The notes below the pieces were generated by a model, which ran no database searches, was not told the DNA's origin, and worked only from the letters and a program-made list of their open reading frames with translations. This document shows, piece by piece, positions 18,737-27,362 of a stretch of DNA of 64,000 nt (position 1 is its first letter; each line of letters starts with the position of its first letter). The position numbers and the translations under genes were made by a program. Source of the stretch: Thiosulfatimonas sediminis (GTDB lineage: Bacteria > Pseudomonadota > Gammaproteobacteria > Thiomicrospirales > Thiomicrospiraceae); assembly GCF_011398355.1 (NCBI RefSeq), contig NZ_AP021889.1, positions 1,054,001 through 1,118,000 of the forward strand, given 5' to 3'.

Positions 18737-19767
18737 GAAGCAAACCGATTCAATTGGGTGCAATGCTGCATATTACGCCGCAGCTTGGACAGTCTGCGGC
18801 GCAGACCTATCAGAGCTTTACCGATTTAGTGCAAGATCTCGACCACTTAGGATTTGACCATGCTTGGGTCACCGAACACCATTTTAACGACATGAGTCTG
18901 ACCCCAGCACCCACGCAGATTATGGGGCATTTATTGGCCAAAACCGAACGCATTCAAGTGGGGGCGGCGGCTTTGTTGGTCGGGTTTCATAATCCGATTG
19001 CGGTCGCCGAACAGCTGGCCGTGTTGGACAGGCTCTATCCTCGGCGAGTGTTATGCGGTTTTGCCAAAGGCGGCCCGTTTGAATCGCAAAACAGTGCCTT
19101 TAAGGCAGATAAGGATTTAAGCCGTTCACGCATGTTGGAGGCGCTTCCGGCGATGTTAGAACTGTGGCAAGAGCAGGGTGCTTGTACTCATCACGGCGAG
19201 CATTTTCAATGGCAGCAGCTTAATTTACAGCCTAATGCCGAAATTACTGCGCAACAGCTGTTTGTAGCCAGCGGCGATGCGCAGACCATTGCCATGGCGG
19301 TGCAGAACGGTTTGGGGTTAATGGCGGCGCAATTTTGGGATTTTGACAAAATTCAGCAACAGATTACGCTTTATAAACGCCATGCCGAAACCTATTTTTC
19401 TAAACCAAAACCGCCGCGGATGATGGCGGCACGCGGCTTGTTTATGGATAGAAATGCGGCGGTCGCTAAACAGCAAGCACTGGAGCATATTCGCAGTTTC
19501 CGCGAGCAGAAAGCCAAGCATTGGGGCAAAGCACCGGGGCCTATGGCCAAGTTGCAGCCAGAGGAGATGTTGGAGCGCATGCTGTGCGGCACGCCGGAGG
19601 AAGTCATGGATAAGGTGATTCATCTTTTGCACAACGGGGTGACTGATCTGGTGCTTAATCCATTGACGCAAAATCATTGTTTGCGTACCGAGCAGTTACA
19701 TTGGTTCTATAACGAAATTTGGCAAAATTTACCCAATCATACCTTTGCCAAATCCATGGCAAGTTAG
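18733..19767 (+). CDS. Luciferase-like (LLM class) flavin-dependent monooxygenase
   Basis: A 344-residue cytoplasmic protein of the bacterial luciferase-like TIM-barrel family: DHAWVTEHHFNDMSLTPAP near residue 45, then AAALLVGFHNPIAVAEQLA, and the C-terminal GTPEEVMDKVIHLLHNGV seen in this family. These enzymes use reduced FMN and oxygen; relatives cleave alkanesulfonates, or chelators such as nitrilotriacetate and EDTA. The start ATG 18733 overlaps the upstream stop by four bases and has ggagga eight bases ahead, so the long frame that continues back to 18478 is not used. Its position between a binding protein and its permease suggests it acts on the imported compound after entry. No such reaction is shown by the sequence itself. 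Confidence 0.85.
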   Translation: MRSKPIQLGAMLHITPQLGQSAAQTYQSFTDLVQDLDHLGFDHAWVTEHHFNDMSLTPAPTQIMGHLLAKTERIQVGAAALLVGFHNPIAVAEQLAVLDRLYPRRVLCGFAKGGPFESQNSAFKADKDLSRSRMLEALPAMLELWQEQGACTHHGEHFQWQQLNLQPNAEITAQQLFVASGDAQTIAMAVQNGLGLMAAQFWDFDKIQQQITLYKRHAETYFSKPKPPRMMAARGLFMDRNAAVAKQQALEHIRSFREQKAKHWGKAPGPMAKLQPEEMLERMLCGTPEEVMDKVIHLLHNGVTDLVLNPLTQNHCLRTEQLHWFYNEIWQNLPNHTFAKSMAS

Positions 19768-19776
19768 CTACCACCT

Positions 19777-20811
19777 ATGAATGAACGGTTAAATGGTACA
19801 AGATTTTCTTCGCGGACGATCTTAGTTTTGCTGGCGCTTTTACTGCTCGCCAGCGGATTGCTTTCGTTAAGCATGGGGCGTTACGATTTTGCCCCGCTGG
19901 GCAGTTTGGCGGAGTTATTAAAGCATTTCGGTTGGCTTTCCGGCCAAGCGGATCCGATCATGGTCAGTATTCTGATGGATGTGCGTCTGCCGCGTGTTTT
20001 GGCGGCAATGACCATTGGTGCGGCCTTGGCAATCAGCGGTGCCGCGTTTCAGGCCTTGTTTATGAATCCGCTGGTGTCTCCGGGCATTCTTGGCGTTCTC
20101 TCCGGCGCGGCTTTCGGTGCTTCCTTAGGGATTTTGCTTTCCGAAGAGATTTGGGTGATGCAATTACTCACTTTTATTTTCGGCCTCTTAGCCGTGGGCA
20201 TTGCTTTGCTGTTGGCTAAGGGCGAGCTTAAGCAGAATATGATTATTTTGGTACTCGGCGGCATGATTACCGGCGCGCTGTTTAGCGCCTTTTTGTCGAT
20301 TATCAAATACGTTGCCGACCCTTACAGCAAATTGCCGGCAATTACCTATTGGCTGATGGGCTCGCTTGCGAATGTGAACGGCGATCTGTTGTATTGGTTA
20401 ATTCCGTTCGTCTTGCTCGGCATGCTGATGCTGGTACTCAATGCTCATGTGCTAAATGTGCTGAGTTTAGGCGATGATGAAGCCAGAACACTTGGCGTTG
20501 CTGTCGAGAGAAAACGCATTCTAATTATCGTGGTTGCGACTTTTCTCAGTGCTTTAACGGTAACGCTGGGCGGCATGATCGGCTGGGTCGGTTTGGTGAT
20601 TCCGCACATCGTGCGCCTGCTGCTGGGCGCGGATAATCGTCTATTGCTACCGGCGTCGGCTCTACTGGGCGCTATCTATCTTGTCTGGGTTGATAATTTG
20701 GCGAGGATGGCCATTAGTATCGAAATCCCGCTAGGGATTCTAACCGCTTTAATAGGCTTGCCGGTGTTTGCTTGGGCGCTCAAAAACGCCAAAAAAGGCT
20801 GGCAAAACTAA
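19777..20811 (+). CDS. FecCD-family ABC transporter permease
   Basis: A 344-residue inner membrane protein with about ten hydrophobic helices, including the FecCD/BtuC hallmark regions DVRLPRVLAAMTIGAALAIS and GWVGLVIPHIVRLLLGADNR, and the coupling-helix stretch LGVAVERKR. The length fits the family. Ten bases separate it from the monooxygenase gene; the ribosome binding site is weak, consistent with coupling. It should pair as a homodimer with the downstream ATPase. Confidence 0.93.
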   Translation: MNERLNGTRFSSRTILVLLALLLLASGLLSLSMGRYDFAPLGSLAELLKHFGWLSGQADPIMVSILMDVRLPRVLAAMTIGAALAISGAAFQALFMNPLVSPGILGVLSGAAFGASLGILLSEEIWVMQLLTFIFGLLAVGIALLLAKGELKQNMIILVLGGMITGALFSAFLSIIKYVADPYSKLPAITYWLMGSLANVNGDLLYWLIPFVLLGMLMLVLNAHVLNVLSLGDDEARTLGVAVERKRILIIVVATFLSALTVTLGGMIGWVGLVIPHIVRLLLGADNRLLLPASALLGAIYLVWVDNLARMAISIEIPLGILTALIGLPVFAWALKNAKKGWQN

Positions 20812-20843
20812 GGTACAAAGTTATTGTAAAAGAAGTGAGTAAT

Positions 20844-21617
20844 ATGAAATTAAACACTGTTAAAGAGTGCCTTCTTGAAGCTAAAAAATTGGCGGGGGCA
20901 CATGGGAAAAATAGGGTTTTTAGCGATATTGATTTGCAATTAAAACAGGGCGAGGTGGTGGCTTTGCTTGGTCCGAACGGTTGCGGTAAAACGACTTTAT
21001 TACGTACTTTGCTTGGGTTACATCCTAAAACGGCCGGCGAGGTGTTTGTTCGAGGCGAGTCTTTCGAGCGCATCAAGCCGCAGCAAAGGGCGCGATTACT
21101 AAGCTATGTTCCGCAATATCATAAAATGGCGTTTGCTTATCCGGTTTTGGAGATGGTTTTAATGGCCGCCTACGGTGAGAAAGCGCCTTGGTTGCAGGCG
21201 TCTGCCGAGCAAGTCGATGGCGCGAAACGGGCCTTAGCATGGATGGGGATTGAACACTTGGCCACCAAACCTTATACCCAACTCTCCGGTGGTCAGCGGC
21301 AGATGGTGTTAATTGCCCGCGCCTATGCGCAAAATACGCCGATGATTATGATGGACGAGCCGACTAACGGCTTAGATTACGGTAATCAAATCAAACTCTT
21401 GCAAAGGGTCGAAGCACTGGCGGATGCCGGCAAAACCGTGTTGATGACCACGCATCATCCTGAGCATGCACTGCAGTGCGCTTCGCGCGCTATGACCATG
21501 AAAAATGGTCGTTTAATTGCCAATGGTTGTCCGCATAAGGTTTTAAATCCGGCGAGCATTCGCGAACTTTACGAGCTTTGCGAAACTGAAATGCCCTCCT
21601 GTTTAAGAACCGCTTAA
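20844..21617 (+). CDS. Metal-chelate ABC transporter ATP-binding protein
   Basis: A 257-residue ABC ATPase with Walker A GPNGCGKTT, Q-loop YVPQYHK, signature LSGGQRQ, Walker B MIMMDEPT, and a switch histidine in TTHHPEH. It is of the FepC/BtuD type. ATG 20844 is preceded by aagaagtgag; the frame extends back to 20772 inside the permease gene but without a ribosome binding site. It is the last gene of the uptake operon; the terminator stem begins within its final codons. Confidence 0.93.
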   Translation: MKLNTVKECLLEAKKLAGAHGKNRVFSDIDLQLKQGEVVALLGPNGCGKTTLLRTLLGLHPKTAGEVFVRGESFERIKPQQRARLLSYVPQYHKMAFAYPVLEMVLMAAYGEKAPWLQASAEQVDGAKRALAWMGIEHLATKPYTQLSGGQRQMVLIARAYAQNTPMIMMDEPTNGLDYGNQIKLLQRVEALADAGKTVLMTTHHPEHALQCASRAMTMKNGRLIANGCPHKVLNPASIRELYELCETEMPSCLRTA

Positions 21618-21640
21618 GCGGTTTTCTTAAGCGGTTTTTT
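21608..21640. terminator. Strong rho-independent terminator of the uptake operon
   Basis: An 11-bp perfect stem (aaccgcttaag at 21608-21618; cttaagcggtt at 21626-21636) with a 7-base loop and six T from 21635. It overlaps the ATPase stop codon and the end of the convergent tlpA-like gene, and probably serves both. Confidence 0.9.
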
Positions 21641-22916
21641 ATGGGTTTTGCTGAATCAATGCTTGTATCTGCTGCTTGATTTGTTCGTCATCCCATTCAA
21701 TCGCGGCATTAACCGAGTAGCGGATTTGACCGTTGGCGTCGATAAGGAAGGAGCTCGGGAAGGAGAAGATTTCATATTCGGCCGAGGTTTTGCCGTCTTG
21801 GTCGATCAATACCGGAAAATCGACTTGTACTTGTTTGAGAAAGTCGCGAATGCTTTGCGGCGATTCTTTAAAGTTAACCGAGACGATTTCAAATTTTTCA
21901 GCGTCAAAAGACTCTGCCAAGCGATTCATCGACGGAATCTCTTTGACGCACGGCGGGCACCAACTTGCCCAGAAATTCAACAAAATCACTTTGCCGCGCT
22001 TTTCGGAAAACATCAGTGTTTCGCCGTTAATGTCCTTTAGCGAGAAGTCGCTGGCAGGGCGCGCTTCTATGGCGATCAGGCCTTTTTTCCGTTCAGTCAC
22101 TTGCGCTAAGGCCAGCTGTTTTTCGGGTGCAAAACGGCGGTTGGCGTTCGGTTGCGAGATGCTGAGCCATTGTCCCAGATCGGTAACCAGTTTTTCGCTG
22201 GCGCGTTTTTCGATTTCGGTCGCATCTCGGCTTAAGAAGTACCAGTCGCGCACTTTCGGCACCGATACGAGCGTGACTTGGCTGTTATGGACATTTAAGG
22301 CGTTGACCAGTTCTGGCAGTTTCCATTGGAAGGTGCCTTCGCTGGGTTGCACGACGGTAATCGGTAAGCTGCTGGCGCTGACAATCGGGAAGAATTTCGG
22401 CGCGTCGCCGGCTTTTTCCGGTGCATTGTAGAGGTTGGGGAAGAACAGCACGGTTTGTTGCATCTGACCATAGCCGTCCGAAGGCGTGTCCGCCAGCTGC
22501 CATAGGCGAATACCGCGCAATAGGACGAGACTCATGCGTCCGCTGCTAATCGGCACGAAGGGTCTCTTTTGCTGTTGCGCATGACTTAAAACCGCGGCAA
22601 CGCCATCGCCTTTTAATTGGCGGATGTTCGTCGGAGTGCGTTCAATAAAATAAGATTCGAGCAGGTCGATTTGCCAGATGTCGTAGCCTTCGTCATTTAA
22701 TCGCTGAATAAGGTGTTTGAACGTGTTGCGCTCGGCATAGCCTTCGGTGAACCAGATTAGCAGCGGTTTGTGTGTATCGGGCTGGGATGCGTTAAATGTG
22801 TTGACGGTGATTTCTTCTGTGCCGCTGTTTAATGAGAAATTTGCGGCGTGCACGGGAAACCATAATCCCCAGAAAACCATGAGGTAGTTGAAAAGTAACT
22901 TTCCATTACGCATCAT
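21639..22916 (-). CDS. TlpA-like thioredoxin fused to an unrecognised N-terminal domain
   Basis: A 425-residue secreted protein. It has a signal peptide (about 1-24), then about 230 residues of an alpha/beta-like domain (PLLIWFTEGYAERNTFKHLI; a possible degenerate hydrolase fold with SSGRMSLVLL in the place of a nucleophile elbow), then a C-terminal TlpA/ResA-type redoxin (about 285-425) with active site WASWCPPC and the cis-proline region FSFPSSFLID. The redoxin half should reduce or form disulfides in the periplasm. The N-terminal half is not recognised with confidence. It is convergent with the uptake operon and sits downstream of the HPt and MBL genes on the same strand. Confidence 0.8.
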   Translation of the reverse strand: MMRNGKLLFNYLMVFWGLWFPVHAANFSLNSGTEEITVNTFNASQPDTHKPLLIWFTEGYAERNTFKHLIQRLNDEGYDIWQIDLLESYFIERTPTNIRQLKGDGVAAVLSHAQQQKRPFVPISSGRMSLVLLRGIRLWQLADTPSDGYGQMQQTVLFFPNLYNAPEKAGDAPKFFPIVSASSLPITVVQPSEGTFQWKLPELVNALNVHNSQVTLVSVPKVRDWYFLSRDATEIEKRASEKLVTDLGQWLSISQPNANRRFAPEKQLALAQVTERKKGLIAIEARPASDFSLKDINGETLMFSEKRGKVILLNFWASWCPPCVKEIPSMNRLAESFDAEKFEIVSVNFKESPQSIRDFLKQVQVDFPVLIDQDGKTSAEYEIFSFPSSFLIDANGQIRYSVNAAIEWDDEQIKQQIQALIQQNP

Positions 22917-22973
22917 TCATTTCCAAATATTAGAGCGGTGTATTCAAGTGGACTTGGTTCTGTCCAATCCCCT

Positions 22974-23291
22974 TTAATAACGCGCTATCAGTTGTTTAAT
23001 ATTGTCTTGTTCGAGTTCAATTTCTTTGATTAACAGACTAAAGTGTTCGCGAGCGGTTGATTCTGCGCCGTGATCGAGTATGTCTTCCACACTTTCAATG
23101 TGTTTGCCGATAAGGTCTAAGCCAACCGAGTAGCAGTTGCCTTTTAATTTATGCAGTGCCAGTTTGCGCTCGTTTGTGTGTTGTAGCTTTTTGATTTCAA
23201 CGGGCCAAGTGGCATTGAATAACGTATACAGTTCAATAAAGTTGGTAATACCTATGGCGTCAATAATTTCTTGCGTTCGATTGCCTATCAT
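22974..23291 (-). CDS. Stand-alone HPt phosphotransfer protein
   Basis: A 105-residue all-helical protein with the HPt signature LHKLKGNCYSVGL, phospho-acceptor His47. Such proteins shuttle phosphate from a hybrid kinase to a response regulator. The large hybrid kinase in this window has its own HPt, so this one probably serves a different kinase or offers a side branch. It lies 26 bases after the MBL-fold gene on the same strand. Confidence 0.82.
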   Translation of the reverse strand: MIGNRTQEIIDAIGITNFIELYTLFNATWPVEIKKLQHTNERKLALHKLKGNCYSVGLDLIGKHIESVEDILDHGAESTAREHFSLLIKEIELEQDNIKQLIARY

Positions 23292-23317
23292 CGTGCGATA
23301 TGTTCCGTTGTCAAAGA

Positions 23318-24397
23318 TTAGTGTGCGGTTTGCTGAATGAGTTCTTGATAGATAAATTCGGCATTGGGTTCGGCGAGTTGCGAAAATACGGGTCGGTCTT
23401 TATGGGCGCTCTGGTCGATCGTTTTGGCGGCGTTTAAATCGCCGCCTTCGGCGATGACTTTTTGTATCTTGCCCGCCATGTCTTCAAAATAGCCGACGGT
23501 TTGACGACGAATAGTGGCCATATCGGCCGCAGTGCCGTGGCCGGGTATCACGATTGCTTCTGTCAGCGGGAAATAGCCGGCTACGGTCTGCTCCATTTTG
23601 TCGAAAGAGCGAATCCATTCTCGGTAGGAACCGCCTTTAAACAGCCCTGGCACACGTTGATTAAAGCCTAAGTCGCCGGTGAAGACGAGTTTTTTGGACG
23701 GCACGATCGCGCCGGTCATGGTCGGCGTATGGCCGCCGCCGTAGTTGATTAACTCTACCGTTTCGCCATTGCCGACATCAATGCTTAAACGCTCAGCAAA
23801 GGTCGTGTAAGCCGCCGTGACGTCTTGTGAATGTTGGTTGATGACATTTCCAGACGCCGCCATATAGCGCTTTTTTTGCGCTGGGAAATTTTCATGGAAC
23901 TCTGCGGTCGCTTGCTGCTGAGAATAGATGTTTTTTACGCCTATGTCATGCCAGTAGCTTGCGCCCATGTTGGCATGGCCTTGGTGGTTCTCAATCGCGA
24001 CCCATTTCACCGGCTTATCGGTAATGGCTTTAAGTTGCATATGAAATGCGTAGGCGACCGGCTCGTTCGGCCCTGCGTTATAGACAAACACACCGTCCTG
24101 AAAAACCACCGCCGTCATATTGTTGTTAAAACCGAAATTGTTTCGCGTTCCCCAAATTTGGCTACCTACCGCCATGTAAACATCCGGTGCGATCGGTTGC
24201 AGTGCTGGAATCGGTAAACGCGGACCTATGTAGCCTAACCGTTTTTCAAGGGCGTGTAGTTCAGCTTGATAAGCCTTTAGACCTCTATCATAAGCGTCCT
24301 CAGCACTGTATACGGTGTGACTACCAAAAATACCGATGGTTAAGATAAGCAGGCTTGTGCGGCTGGTGAATGTAAATGGAAAGTTATGCGTAAACAT
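23318..24397 (-). CDS. Exported metallo-beta-lactamase-fold protein with atypical metal motif
   Basis: A 360-residue protein with a signal peptide (cleavage near VYSAED, about residue 32). The MBL fold is visible: AVVFQDGVFVYNAG, GGGHTPTM, VFTGDLGF and VIPGHG. The usual HxHxDH motif is replaced by ENHQGHANMG, so several standard zinc ligands are missing or shifted. The nearest relatives by feel are the SoxH/quinoprotein-relay hydrolases. ATG 24397 is chosen because aagga lies 7 bases upstream and the signal peptide begins there; the frame extends to 24445 without support. Substrate unknown. Confidence 0.78.
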   Translation of the reverse strand: MFTHNFPFTFTSRTSLLILTIGIFGSHTVYSAEDAYDRGLKAYQAELHALEKRLGYIGPRLPIPALQPIAPDVYMAVGSQIWGTRNNFGFNNNMTAVVFQDGVFVYNAGPNEPVAYAFHMQLKAITDKPVKWVAIENHQGHANMGASYWHDIGVKNIYSQQQATAEFHENFPAQKKRYMAASGNVINQHSQDVTAAYTTFAERLSIDVGNGETVELINYGGGHTPTMTGAIVPSKKLVFTGDLGFNQRVPGLFKGGSYREWIRSFDKMEQTVAGYFPLTEAIVIPGHGTAADMATIRRQTVGYFEDMAGKIQKVIAEGGDLNAAKTIDQSAHKDRPVFSQLAEPNAEFIYQELIQQTAH

Positions 24398-24644
24398 ATC
24401 GGCATCCTTAGTCGGTGTTTCGGTCTTTGTGAGAACACTATACATTTTGCTTTTTGCAGTGCAAATCGGATTTCACTGAATTGCATTAATTTCATGATTT
24501 AGACCTTTAATTGATGTAAAAAATTTACATATTAAAAATAATGTGATAATTTACCATAAATGTCGAATTGGTAGTTTTATTTGAAAAAGTACTGCTATCT
24601 ACTTATTTAGTAAATGGTTTAAATGAAGATTTTAGGGGTATCTG

Positions 24645-26477
24645 GTGGTAGAGAAAGTTGGACAAGTTGAGTCGATTATTGGAATGGTGATTGCCTCAGA
24701 TTCTTTAACTGGCACGACTCGAGTATTAACTCTTGGCAGTCCTGTGTATCAAGATGAGACCATCCAGACCTTTGACGGTGCGGTGGTGTTCATTCAGTTG
24801 GAGCAAAGTAATGCCATTACCCTAGGTCGAATGACCACGTTAAAGCTGAGTGAGGATGTGGTTGCAGCAGCGCCAATAGAAGCCAACGAAGCTCGGACGG
24901 ATTTGAAGACCTTAGAGGTTATTTTAGCTGCGGATAATAGCGATATTGCCGAGTTGGATTTGAATAATCTAGAAGATACGCAAGTCGGTGAGCAACAGGA
25001 TAGTGCCAACGGCGGCGGGGTGGTGATTGCGCGTTATGGACTTTCTGGCAAGGTGAGTTCTGGATTTTTGACCGATAATCTACAGCAAGGTGTGACGAAC
25101 GGGAGTGAGGAACGCTTTATTTCTATCGAGTCTGAAGAGCGTGTACCGCCAACGTTAATACCGGTGCTCAATAGTGCACCACAAGCGATTATACTCGAAT
25201 CGGGTTCAGCACTCTTGGGCTTAATCGGTGCGAATAAATCTGTACTGCAGGGGACGCAATTAATCAGTAATGTTGTAAATTCTCCGGTTGAATTAGGGGT
25301 GTTGGATTTGGTTAATTTTCAACCCAATCAAGCATTTTTGGTGTTTGACAGAGAAAATAATATTAAGACCATTGAGTTGACCATCGACAATGGCGTTGGC
25401 CAAGATTTATTAGGGTTAAGTCATCTTTTAGGGCATCAAGAATTTGCTTTGATTAATCCTCTTGCTGGTTTTCATTATGATTTAAACCCTAACGGGCAGC
25501 ATTTAACGATTAGCCGAGAGGATGGGCAAGAAATCAGTAATCTGCAAGCCAATATGGCTCTGTCGGGCGTTACTACGGTGGACACTAGCACACTTGGTGC
25601 TTTACTTAATTCCAGCGTGATTATTGGCGCAATCTACGGTTTGAAGGTCACCGATACGCAGAATGAAATTGCTACCGCCAGCATCAAGCAATTTTTAGAC
25701 ATTAATTTGCTGCACAACAACACTCTGCAAGGGTTATCGGATTTATTGGATGTGCCTGTTTTAGGTATCTTATCGCCGATTACCGGATTGCTGGATCAGT
25801 TGCTCGGCGGTGTCGACGAAGCACTATTCGGGACGGTATTGGAGGTTGTCAATGTGGTTGACGGTATTACGGATCCGCTTGATTCGCTGCTGCAACCCAT
25901 CGGTGCGTTGCTCAATGACGTGGGGGATATTGTGAGCGATTTAAGTGGGAATTTGGGGCAGACATTTCTCGGCGATTCTTTAATTGGACAAGCAGGAGAT
26001 AATCTTACGACCGATTTACTGGTCTCTTTATTAAGTGTGCCCGATATGGATACCACTGATTCGGCTGGCTTATTACAGAGCCTTTTGGGGGGCTTGCCAC
26101 AATTGGGTACGGCCGGTTCAGTTGATCAGTTAGTTGATGGCGTGACGAATTTACTTGATGGTGTGTTAGGGGTAGAGAGTCGTTTACTGGATGATTCGCT
26201 TAATTTGGTCACCACGGATATACAGCAACTGCTGACCAGTGACGACAGTTTTCAGCAAACCGTGATAGATCTGTTAGCCAATGGCGCTGAACAGCAAGGC
26301 GGTTCGGTCGATCAGGTGATTGATTCAGTAACGAATTTACTGGATGATTTATTGGGCACGCATACCGATGCGCTGGATGGCAGTTTGAATGAAATTACAA
26401 CTGTTTTGAGTAATCTATTGGATGGTGTTCGTGTTACTGCTGAACTGGAAAACAATCTTAATTTAGCATTACTTTAA
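24645..26477 (+). CDS. Short LapA-like retention-module protein lacking the di-alanine site
   Basis: A 610-residue protein. The first 120 residues match the N-terminal retention module of LapA-type adhesins (GQVESIIGMVIASD, a GSPVYQDETI turn, ITLGRMTTL), as in the two large adhesins of this window. Where those have LE-x-TAAG it has LEDTQVG (Thr112-Gln-Val-Gly115), so the LapG-type cleavage site is absent. The rest is leucine- and glycine-rich with repeated NLLDGVLG/NLLDDLLG units; two of about 62 residues begin GSVDQ (near 26116 and 26302). There are no Ig-like repeats, vWA domain or RTX nonapeptides. GTG start with aggggt ahead. It could be secreted by the type I system at 34-39 kb and stay anchored. 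Function unknown. Confidence 0.7.
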   Translation: MVEKVGQVESIIGMVIASDSLTGTTRVLTLGSPVYQDETIQTFDGAVVFIQLEQSNAITLGRMTTLKLSEDVVAAAPIEANEARTDLKTLEVILAADNSDIAELDLNNLEDTQVGEQQDSANGGGVVIARYGLSGKVSSGFLTDNLQQGVTNGSEERFISIESEERVPPTLIPVLNSAPQAIILESGSALLGLIGANKSVLQGTQLISNVVNSPVELGVLDLVNFQPNQAFLVFDRENNIKTIELTIDNGVGQDLLGLSHLLGHQEFALINPLAGFHYDLNPNGQHLTISREDGQEISNLQANMALSGVTTVDTSTLGALLNSSVIIGAIYGLKVTDTQNEIATASIKQFLDINLLHNNTLQGLSDLLDVPVLGILSPITGLLDQLLGGVDEALFGTVLEVVNVVDGITDPLDSLLQPIGALLNDVGDIVSDLSGNLGQTFLGDSLIGQAGDNLTTDLLVSLLSVPDMDTTDSAGLLQSLLGGLPQLGTAGSVDQLVDGVTNLLDGVLGVESRLLDDSLNLVTTDIQQLLTSDDSFQQTVIDLLANGAEQQGGSVDQVIDSVTNLLDDLLGTHTDALDGSLNEITTVLSNLLDGVRVTAELENNLNLALL

Positions 26478-26492
26478 GACCACTCCAAAAAG

Positions 26493-26528
26493 TCCATTGG
26501 TCCATTGTTAATCAGTTCGACCAATGGA
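26493..26528. terminator. Inverted repeat between convergent genes
   Basis: tccattggtc (26493-26502) and gaccaatgga (26519-26528) form a perfect 10-bp stem with a 16-base loop, 16 bases past the stop of the retention-module gene. No U run follows, so it is a weak or factor-dependent terminator at best. Confidence 0.4.
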
Positions 26529-26536
26529 TTGACGGA

Positions 26537-26935
26537 TTAAATTTCGGCCGCGGCAAAATGGCTAAAAGCTTGCCGAAAGTGAGATTGCCTTTTGCTACTA
26601 AACAGACGCTGAAAAAAACGTAGGTATTCTTGAGGAATTTCTTTCAAGTGAGCACCAAAGCGCGCAGCAAAGGAGTCATGCGATTGATTTTTTATCTCAA
26701 TTCTCAATCTTAGTAAGTGCTCTTGGTTTGGGATATGAGCGTTATCAACGAGCAGTTCAATCTTACGCCAAGTGTGTAACAACGGCATGGCCGTGACAAA
26801 TCCAACTCCTTCCTCACTGATATCGACCAGCGTTGCTTTGACTTGCACTCCGTCACAGATAATTTGACAGGGAACACGAATTGAACGCCGTTTAGAGATA
26901 CGTCGTTCTTGATTGCTGATAGATAAATTTTCCAT
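26537..26935 (-). CDS. PilZ-domain c-di-GMP-binding protein
   Basis: A 132-residue single PilZ domain. The basic N-terminal stretch ERRISKRRSIR supplies the RxxxR motif, and DISEEGVGF supplies the (D/N)xSxxG motif, so both c-di-GMP contact sites are intact. The protein should bind c-di-GMP made by cyclases such as that at 9725 and change partner binding. It is convergent with the retention-module gene. An FNR-like site lies about 260 bases upstream of its start. The target of this protein is unknown. Confidence 0.88.
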   Translation of the reverse strand: MENLSISNQERRISKRRSIRVPCQIICDGVQVKATLVDISEEGVGFVTAMPLLHTWRKIELLVDNAHIPNQEHLLRLRIEIKNQSHDSFAARFGAHLKEIPQEYLRFFQRLFSSKRQSHFRQAFSHFAAAEI

Positions 26936-27197
26936 AACGATGACTTCCTAATATAGGAGCATGCTCCATTTTCGACAAATCTATTATGTTTTCTTTGCTA
27001 TTTTAGTGCAATGCCATAGATAGCGGTTTGCTGATGAAATTTTTAAAAAACAAAGGGTTATTTAACTTTACCCTAGCGCAAAAAGACCATTAAATCGTTA
27101 TGGTATTTGAATTTTTTAGCGGGTAGTCTTAGCTTAATTACGGTGACTTTGTAAGCAGTGCGTATTGAAAAAGGTCGGAATCAAATCGAATCATAAG

Positions 27198-27211
27198 TTG
27201 ATTAAAATCAA
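27198..27211 (+). promoter_or_regulatory. FNR/Anr-type binding site
   Basis: ttgattaaaatcaa is a perfect match to the TTGAT-N4-ATCAA consensus. A ttataa hexamer at 27234-27239 is spaced so that the site would be centred near -41.5 of a start at about 27246, the class II FNR arrangement reading rightward. The target would be folD, the possible small frame at 27255, or an RNA in between. Confidence 0.55.
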
Positions 27212-27254
27212 TAATTTTTTCTATGATGGTAAGTTATAAGGGCGCAGAGGAACC

Positions 27255-27362
27255 TTGAATCAAAAAGGGTCAAGCTATTGGATTCATTGGCAAGTTTGTA
27301 TGAGCCGCGTTTATTTGGAGAGAAACTATCGTTTGGACGATGTTTGTGAAGATCTGTTTTAG
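27255..27362 (+). CDS. Possible 35-codon small ORF under the FNR-like site
   Basis: A TTG start preceded by agagg four bases upstream opens a 35-residue frame with several aromatic residues (SYWIHWQVC) and an acidic end. It lies just downstream of the predicted class II FNR promoter. There is no recognisable domain and the Shine-Dalgarno spacing is short. It may be chance; it is listed because its position fits the promoter. Confidence 0.18.
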   Translation: MNQKGSSYWIHWQVCMSRVYLERNYRLDDVCEDLF

